Positions 6,022 through 9,752 of a stretch of 9,752 nucleotides of DNA are shown here, in pieces. The position numbers and the translations under genes are program-made. Source of the DNA: Dokdonella sp. (GTDB taxonomy: Bacteria > Pseudomonadota > Gammaproteobacteria > Xanthomonadales > Rhodanobacteraceae); the NCBI GenBank assembly GCA_030150315.1, contig JASLGB010000025.1:1-9752 (forward strand), in the 5' to 3' direction. Each line of letters begins with the position of its first letter. The stretch's first letter is position 1. The notes beneath the pieces are model-generated. The model had not been told where the DNA came from. It was given only the letters and a program-made list of their open reading frames with translations, and ran no database searches.

Positions 6022-6526
6022 TGCCGAGCACCTCATCGACCGTCTTGCCGCGCTTGGACGCGATGCGCTGCGGCGAAACCATCGCCTGCAAGCCGTTGAT
6101 CGTCGCGCGAACCAGGTTGATCGGATTGCGCGAGCCAACAGCCTTGGCCAGCACGTCCTTCACACCCACCACTTCCAGCACGGCGCGCATCGCGCCACCG
6201 GCGATGACGCCGGTACCTTCCGACGCGGGCTGCATGTAAACCTTCGCCGCACCGTGGTTGGCCTTGACGGCGTGGAACAGCGTGCCGTTGTTCAGGTCGA
6301 CCTTGATCATGCCCTTGCGCGCACGATCCATCGCCTTGGATATAGCGACCGGCACCTCACGCGCCTTGCCATAACCGAAGCCGACGCGACCTTCGCCGTC
6401 GCCGACGACCGTCAGCGCGGTGAAGCTCATCTGGCGACCGCCCTTGACCGTCTTGGCGACGCGGTTGACCGCGATCAGCTTCTCGAGCAAGCCGTCCGCG
6501 CTTTCACGTTCATTGTTGTTAGCCAT
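6014..6526 (-). CDS. rpsE: 30S ribosomal protein S5
   Basis: S5 helps form the mRNA entry channel and affects decoding accuracy. The 170 residues (E. coli 167) show LLEKLIAVNRVAKTVKGGRQ leading into the double-stranded-RNA-binding fold (about 15-78), VGFGYGKAREVPVAISKAM, and the C-terminal domain with GTGVIAGGAMRAVLEVVG and NLVRATINGL. The N-terminal tail MANNNERESADG is polar and variable. AGGTGAG lies immediately before the ATG, rather close (about 4-5 nt from AGGTG). It is 155 nt downstream of rplR, an unusually long break for this junction. Confidence 0.98.
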   Translation of the reverse strand: MANNNERESADGLLEKLIAVNRVAKTVKGGRQMSFTALTVVGDGEGRVGFGYGKAREVPVAISKAMDRARKGMIKVDLNNGTLFHAVKANHGAAKVYMQPASEGTGVIAGGAMRAVLEVVGVKDVLAKAVGSRNPINLVRATINGLQAMVSPQRIASKRGKTVDEVLGNE

Positions 6527-6681
6527 CTCTCACCTGATATGCCGCCCGCAAGGCGGAACGGACTTCTGCTTGCGGCTTGGCCGCTTGGAGTTGTGTGTGT
6601 TTCGGTAACGCAGGTGACGATCCGGAGCCGGGGCGAGGGATCGGCGATGCCGACCGTCTCCCCGAATCCGGATCGGGTGTA
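6527..6681 (-). other. rplR-rpsE intergenic gap with three hairpins
   Basis: No gene is seen in 155 nt. In transcription order it holds the long stem-loop at 6618-6675, a GT-rich stretch (6591-6600), a GCGGC/GCCGC hairpin (6572-6576 with 6580-6584, 3-nt loop), and a CCGCC/GGCGG hairpin (6542-6546 with 6552-6556). The rpsE ribosome-binding site follows. Confidence 0.5.
6618..6675 (-). repeat. 58-nt imperfect stem-loop just after rplR
   Basis: CGATCCGGA (6618-6626) pairs perfectly with TCCGGATCG (6667-6675). After a 2-by-2 internal loop (GC/AA), CGGGG (6629-6633) pairs with CCCCG (6660-6664). A partly paired section leads to an apical stem TCGGC (6641-6645) with GCCGA (6649-6653) around GAT. 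It starts 6 nt after the rplR stop in the transcript. No U-run follows, so it is more likely a processing, pausing or protecting structure than a terminator. Confidence 0.65.
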
Positions 6682-7035
6682 TCAGAACTTCAGACCAGCC
6701 TCACGCGCCGCATCGGCCAGAGCCTGGATACGACCATGATAACGGTAACCCGAGCGGTCGAAAGCGACCTTCTCGATGCCGGCCTTCAGCGCCGCTTCCG
6801 CGACTGCCTTGCCAACCGCTGCCGCGGCGTCCTTGTTCTTGGTGCCCTTCAGGCCCTCGGCAAGCGACTTCTGCACGGTGGAGGCAGCAGCGACGACGCT
6901 CTCGCCATCGGCGCTGAAAACCTGCGCGTAGATGTGCTGGGCGCTGCGGTGCACCGAGAGGCGCGGCACGCCGAGGGTGCGGATGTGGGCGCGCGTGGAC
7001 TTGGCACGGCGGAGTCTTGCGATGTTCTTTTTCAC
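6682..7035 (-). CDS. rplR: 50S ribosomal protein L18
   Basis: L18 binds 5S rRNA with L5 and helps anchor it in the central protuberance. From the GTG at 7035 the product has 117 residues, the same as E. coli. VKKNIARLRRAKSTRAHIR is the basic N-terminus; RLSVHRSAQHIYAQVFS, AEGLKGTKNKDAAAAVGKAV and FDRSGYRYHGRIQALADAAR are conserved blocks, the last being the C-terminal signature. GGAG lies 7 nt before this GTG. An upstream ATG at 7113 would add 26 residues unlike any L18 and lies over two hairpins, so I reject it. It is 83 nt from rplF and 155 nt from rpsE. Confidence 0.97.
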   Translation of the reverse strand: MKKNIARLRRAKSTRAHIRTLGVPRLSVHRSAQHIYAQVFSADGESVVAAASTVQKSLAEGLKGTKNKDAAAAVGKAVAEAALKAGIEKVAFDRSGYRYHGRIQALADAAREAGLKF

Positions 7036-7079
7036 AGTAGTTCTCCGAAGAAGCGGATCGGCTTTGATGGTCGCCCCGA

Positions 7080-7114
7080 GTGAGGCCGTCTCCGGCCTCA
7101 CGTGCAATGGCACG
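7080..7114 (-). repeat. Two tandem hairpins in the rplF-rplR gap
   Basis: GTGAGGCC (7080-7087) faces GGCCTCAC (7094-7101) as a perfect 8-bp stem with a 6-nt loop. Next to it, sharing base 7101, CGTGC (7101-7105) faces GCACG (7110-7114) with a 4-nt loop. They begin just after the rplF stop. No U-run follows. Confidence 0.5.
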
Positions 7115-7118
7115 CCAC

Positions 7119-7643
7119 TTACGCCTTCTTGGCTTCCTTCATCGTGATCTTCTCGCCCGAGTAACGCACGCCCTTGCCCTTGTACGGCTCCGGCGGACGG
7201 AAACCACGGATCTTGGCAGCAACCTGGCCGACCATCTGCTTGTCCGCGCCCTTGACCAGAATCTCGGTCTGCGCCGGCACCTCGATGGTGATTCCTTCCG
7301 GCGCGGAGAACACGACCGGATGCGAAAAACCGAGATTGAGGCTGAGATCCTTGCCGGCGAGAGCGGCACGGTAGCCGACGCCGACGAGTTCGGGCTTGCG
7401 CGCAAAGCCTTCGCTCACACCCGTGACCATGTTGTCGATCAGCGAGCGTGCGGTTCCGGCCATCTTGTGGTCGTCTCCGAGGGCCTTCAGCTGCACTTCG
7501 CCACCGTTGACGGTGACTTCGACGTCGGCCGGAGCGGCCATGCTGAGGGTTCCCTTGGGACCCTTGACGGTAATCGCGTCAGCAGTGACCTGGCATTCAA
7601 CGCCCTTGGGCAGTGCGACGGGCTTCTTTCCTACACGTGACAT
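7119..7643 (-). CDS. rplF: 50S ribosomal protein L6
   Basis: L6 lies at the base of the L7/L12 stalk near the factor-binding site. The product is 174 residues (E. coli 177). The opening MSRVGKKPVALPKGV, VKGPKGTL in the first alpha/beta repeat, GTARSLIDNMVTGVSEGF, GVGYRA, and the C-terminal RGFRPPEPYKGKGVRYSGE are diagnostic of the two-repeat L6 fold. The ATG at 7643 has GGAGA 9 nt upstream within a perfect 12-bp palindrome (7652-7663). It begins 21 nt after rpsH. Confidence 0.98.
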   Translation of the reverse strand: MSRVGKKPVALPKGVECQVTADAITVKGPKGTLSMAAPADVEVTVNGGEVQLKALGDDHKMAGTARSLIDNMVTGVSEGFARKPELVGVGYRAALAGKDLSLNLGFSHPVVFSAPEGITIEVPAQTEILVKGADKQMVGQVAAKIRGFRPPEPYKGKGVRYSGEKITMKEAKKA

Positions 7644-7664
7644 GATTGTGTGTCTCCGGAGACT

Positions 7665-8060
7665 TTAGGCGACCAGGCCAATGACTTCGCCGCCAAGACC
7701 CTTCTTGCGGGCCTGCGCGTCGGTCATGATGCCGGCGGAGGTCGAGACGATCGAAATACCGAGACCGTTGAGGACCTTCGGCAATTCGTCCTTGCCCCGA
7801 TAAACGCGGAGGCCGGAGCGGCTGACGCGCTCGATGCGCGCGATGACCGGCTTGCCTTCGTAGTACTTCAGGGCAATCTCGAGCTTCGGCTTGCTGTCCT
7901 CGGTGACGGTCTGCACGTCAGCGATGTAGCCTTCTTCCTTCAGCAGGTTCGCGATGGCCTGCTTCACACGTGATCCCGGCATCGCCACGGAGCGCTTGCC
8001 CGTGGCCTGCGCATTGCGAATGCGCGTGAACATGTCGGCGATAGGATCAGTCATGCTCAT
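7665..8060 (-). CDS. rpsH: 30S ribosomal protein S8
   Basis: S8 is a primary 16S rRNA binder in the body of the small subunit; in E. coli it represses translation of spc-operon mRNA. The 131 residues fit the family (130). MSMTDPIADMFTRIRNAQ, GYIADVQ, KYYEGKPVIARIERVSRSGL and the C-terminal GLGISIVSTSAGIMTDAQAR are hallmarks. I chose the first of two nearby ATGs (8060, not 8054) because AGGA lies 8 nt upstream. It follows rpsN by 105 nt, a gap containing hairpins. Confidence 0.98.
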   Translation of the reverse strand: MSMTDPIADMFTRIRNAQATGKRSVAMPGSRVKQAIANLLKEEGYIADVQTVTEDSKPKLEIALKYYEGKPVIARIERVSRSGLRVYRGKDELPKVLNGLGISIVSTSAGIMTDAQARKKGLGGEVIGLVA

Positions 8061-8087
8061 GTTTCAATTCCTGATTAGCATCGATAT

Positions 8088-8142
8088 CCGCAATTTGCGG
8101 GGGTGCGGCTCGCTTCGTTTCCGGGCGCCTGTAGCGTCCCGG
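8088..8142 (-). repeat. Inverted repeats in the rpsN-rpsH gap
   Basis: CCGGGCGC (8121-8128) faces GCG-T-CCCGG (8134-8142), an 8-bp stem with one bulged T and a 5-nt loop. A second dyad, CCGCAA (8088-8093) with TTGCGG (8095-8100), lies nearer rpsH. Neither is followed by a U-run. The remainder of the 105-nt gap (8061-8165) shows nothing else recognisable beyond the rpsH ribosome-binding site. Confidence 0.45.
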
Positions 8143-8165
8143 CTGCCGTCACGAACCCCAAGAAA

Positions 8166-8471
8166 TTACCAGCTGGCCTTGCGAAGGCCGGGCACGTCAC
8201 CGCGCATCGTCGCTTCGCGAAGCTTGTTGCGGCCGAGGCCGAACTTCGCGTAGACGCCGCGCGGACGACCAGTCAACTCGCAACGGCTGCGCTGACGCGC
8301 CGGGCTGGAGTCGCGCGGAAGCTTCTGCAGGCTCGTGACCGCAGCCATCTTCTCGTCGTAGGAAGCGGTCGGGCTCGAGACGATCTTCTTGAGCTCCTGG
8401 CGCTTCGCCGCGTGACGCTTGACCAGCTTGGCCCGCTTCACGTCGCGGTTGATCATTGAACGCTTTGCCAT
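8166..8471 (-). CDS. rpsN: 30S ribosomal protein S14 (zinc-free type)
   Basis: S14 is a head protein of the small subunit. The 101-residue length and a single cysteine (in RCELTGRPRGVYAKFGLGR) identify the long form without CXXC zinc motifs, as in E. coli. MAKRSMINRDVKR and the C-terminal NKLREATMRGDVPGLRKASW are typical. AGGA lies 7 nt before the ATG. It begins 17 nt after rplE. Zinc-independent S14 in the main operon means this copy needs no metal to fold. Confidence 0.98.
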   Translation of the reverse strand: MAKRSMINRDVKRAKLVKRHAAKRQELKKIVSSPTASYDEKMAAVTSLQKLPRDSSPARQRSRCELTGRPRGVYAKFGLGRNKLREATMRGDVPGLRKASW

Positions 8472-8488
8472 GATTCGGTCCTGGTCGG

Positions 8489-9031
8489 TCAGTTGCGGAA
8501 CGGGAACTTGAAGGCCTCGAGCAGCGCCTTTGCTTCCGCGTCGGTTTTGGCCGTCGTGGTGATCGCGATGTCCATGCCGCGCAACGCGTCGATCTGGTCG
8601 AAGTCGATCTCCGGGAAGATGATCTGCTCCTTCAGGCCCATGTTGAAGTTGCCGCGACCATCGAACGAACGACCCGAGATGCCGCGGAAGTCACGCACGC
8701 GCGGCAGCGAGATGTTGATCAGGCGGTCCAGGAACTCGTACATCTGGCGGCGACGCAGGGTCACCTTGCAACCGATCGGCCAGTTCTCGCGGATCTTGAA
8801 CGTGGCGTGGGCCTTGCGCGACAGCGTCACGATCGGCTTCTGACCGGTGATCTTCGCCATGTCGGCGACAGCATTTTCCAGGATCTTCTTGTTGCCCACT
8901 GCCTCACCCACGCCCATGTTCAGCGTGATCTTGGACAGGTGCGGCACCTGCATCGGATTAGTGTAACCGAAGCGCTCAACGAGCTTCGGGGCCACCTGTT
9001 CCTTGTACATAGTTTCAAGACGCGTCGTCAT
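8489..9031 (-). CDS. rplE: 50S ribosomal protein L5
   Basis: L5 binds 5S rRNA and contacts P-site tRNA and S13. From ATG 9031 the product is 180 residues (E. coli 179). MTTRLETMYKEQV, KITLNMGVGEAVGNKKILE, KIRENWPIGCKVTLRR, YEFLDRLINISLPRVRDFRG and the C-terminal DIAITTTAKTDAEAKALLEA are conserved. AGGA lies 8 nt before this ATG. A GTG at 9046 would add five residues and overlap the end of rplX, but it lacks a matching ribosome-binding site. In E. coli the S8 translational operator lies near this junction; I could not recognise it here. Confidence 0.97.
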   Translation of the reverse strand: MTTRLETMYKEQVAPKLVERFGYTNPMQVPHLSKITLNMGVGEAVGNKKILENAVADMAKITGQKPIVTLSRKAHATFKIRENWPIGCKVTLRRRQMYEFLDRLINISLPRVRDFRGISGRSFDGRGNFNMGLKEQIIFPEIDFDQIDALRGMDIAITTTAKTDAEAKALLEAFKFPFRN

Positions 9032-9042
9032 TGTGGCAGTCC

Positions 9043-9357
9043 TCACGCGTCAACCACTTCGCCGGAGGAGCGGTACACGCGGACCTTGCGCCCATCTTCG
9101 AGCGTCTTGTAGCCCACGCGCTCACCCTTGCCGGTGGCGGAGTTGAACAGCATTACGTTGGAAATATGGACCGGCGCCTCACGCTCGATGATGCCGCCCG
9201 GCTGGTTCGCCTGCGGATTCGGCTTCGTGTGGCGCTTGACGAGGTTGATGTTCTGCACGAACACGGAATCACCCGCGACGCGCGTCACTTCGCCCTTCTG
9301 GCCCTTGTTCTTGCCGGCGATTACCAGAACCTGGTCGCCTTTGCGGATACGGTTCAT
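9043..9357 (-). CDS. rplX: 50S ribosomal protein L24
   Basis: L24 is an early assembly-initiating protein binding the 5' part of 23S rRNA near the exit tunnel. Its 104 residues match E. coli (104). MNRIRKGDQVLVIAGKNKGQ followed by KGEVTRV is the KOW RNA-binding motif (about 3-32); NLVKRHTKPNPQ, GGIIEREAPVHISNVMLF and the C-terminal EDGRKVRVYRSSGE complete the family pattern. GAGG lies 8 nt before the ATG, and the gene starts 13 nt after rplN. Confidence 0.98.
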   Translation of the reverse strand: MNRIRKGDQVLVIAGKNKGQKGEVTRVAGDSVFVQNINLVKRHTKPNPQANQPGGIIEREAPVHISNVMLFNSATGKGERVGYKTLEDGRKVRVYRSSGEVVDA

Positions 9358-9370
9358 GACATCAACCTCG

Positions 9371-9739
9371 TTACAAAACTTCCGGCGCGAGCGAAACGAT
9401 CTTCATGAATCGTTCGCCACGCAGCTCGCGCGTCACCGGCCCGAAGATACGGGTGCCAATGGGCTCGAGCTTGTTGTTCAAAAGAACGGCGGCATTGCCG
9501 TCGAAGCGGATCAGCGAACCGTCGGCGCGGCGCACGCCCTTGCGGGTACGGACGACGACGGCGTCATAGATCTCGCCCTTCTTGACCTTGCCACGCGGAA
9601 TGGCATCGCGCACCGAAACCTTGATGATGTCGCCGATGCCCGCGTACCGGCGCTTGGAGCCGCCGAGCACCTTGATGCACATCAGTTCCTTGGCGCCGCT
9701 GTTGTCCGCCGCGGCCAGCGTGGTCTGCATCTGGATCAT
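9371..9739 (-). CDS. rplN: 50S ribosomal protein L14
   Basis: L14 lies at the subunit interface and forms a bridge to 16S rRNA. Length is 122 residues against 123 in E. coli. MIQMQTTLAAADNSGAKELM, KVLGGSKRRYAGIGDIIKV, RGKVKKGEIYDAVVVRTRKG and RFDGNAAVLLNN lead to the end GPVTRELRGERFMKIVSLAPEVL (given here in part as the family signature region, residues 100-122). GGAG lies 9 nt before the ATG at 9739. The 13 bases upstream include GAG TAA in the minus frame, possibly the end of rpsQ, but are too few to assign. Confidence 0.98.
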   Translation of the reverse strand: MIQMQTTLAAADNSGAKELMCIKVLGGSKRRYAGIGDIIKVSVRDAIPRGKVKKGEIYDAVVVRTRKGVRRADGSLIRFDGNAAVLLNNKLEPIGTRIFGPVTRELRGERFMKIVSLAPEVL

Positions 9740-9752
9740 GTTGCTTTACTCC

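Noticed and set aside
6022..6138. Upstream in-frame extension of L30
   Set aside because: The 39 extra residues come from a shifted frame of rpsE and are not L30-like. ATG 6021 overlaps the rpsE stop in the usual way.
7036..7113. ATG at 7113 as an L18 start
   Set aside because: It adds 26 residues unlike L18 and covers two hairpins. GTG 7035 has a well-placed GGAG and gives the normal length.
9746..9752. Possible last codons of rpsQ (GAG TAA on the minus strand)
   Set aside because: rpsQ is expected there by gene order, but two codons cannot support a feature.

Overview
This window is the downstream two-thirds of the spc ribosomal protein operon followed by the whole alpha operon. Every gene lies on the minus strand, so transcription runs from position 9752 towards 1. 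The order in transcription direction is rplN, rplX, rplE, rpsN, rpsH, rplF, rplR, rpsE, rpmD, rplO, secY, then rpsM, rpsK, rpsD, rpoA, rplQ. The gene order is the usual bacterial one. The sequences of RpoA (alpha C-terminal domain), S11, S5, L14 and S4 are of gammaproteobacterial type. Together with high GC content and the lack of rpmJ after secY, this suggests a Xanthomonadales (Lysobacterales) relative; that placement is inference from memory of such proteins.

Positions 4016-9739 hold the spc genes. They encode ribosomal proteins of both subunits plus SecY, the membrane channel through which many proteins are exported. Most junctions are tight (8-nt overlap to 41 nt), but the rpsN-rpsH, rplF-rplR and rplR-rpsE gaps are longer (83-155 nt) and each holds hairpins. 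The most striking is a 58-nt imperfect stem-loop just after the rplR stop.

Positions 757-3899 hold the alpha genes. The 116-nt secY-rpsM gap contains a perfect TATAAT on the minus strand and a 26-bp imperfect dyad, a good candidate for the separate alpha-operon promoter and a control site. The gaps on both sides of rpoA (137 and 202 nt) share an almost identical small dyad. A strong symmetrical terminator at 709-735 closes the operon.

Positions 1-663 hold the only non-ribosomal surprise: the first 221 codons of a multi-spanning membrane protein that runs off the window edge. Its motifs line up in order with eukaryotic ALG10/DIE2, the dolichyl-phosphate-glucose-dependent alpha-1,2-glucosyltransferase that finishes the N-glycan precursor. 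I see no phage, transposon, CRISPR, tRNA or rRNA. Apart from the ALG10-like gene and the intergenic structures, the region is ordinary housekeeping sequence.
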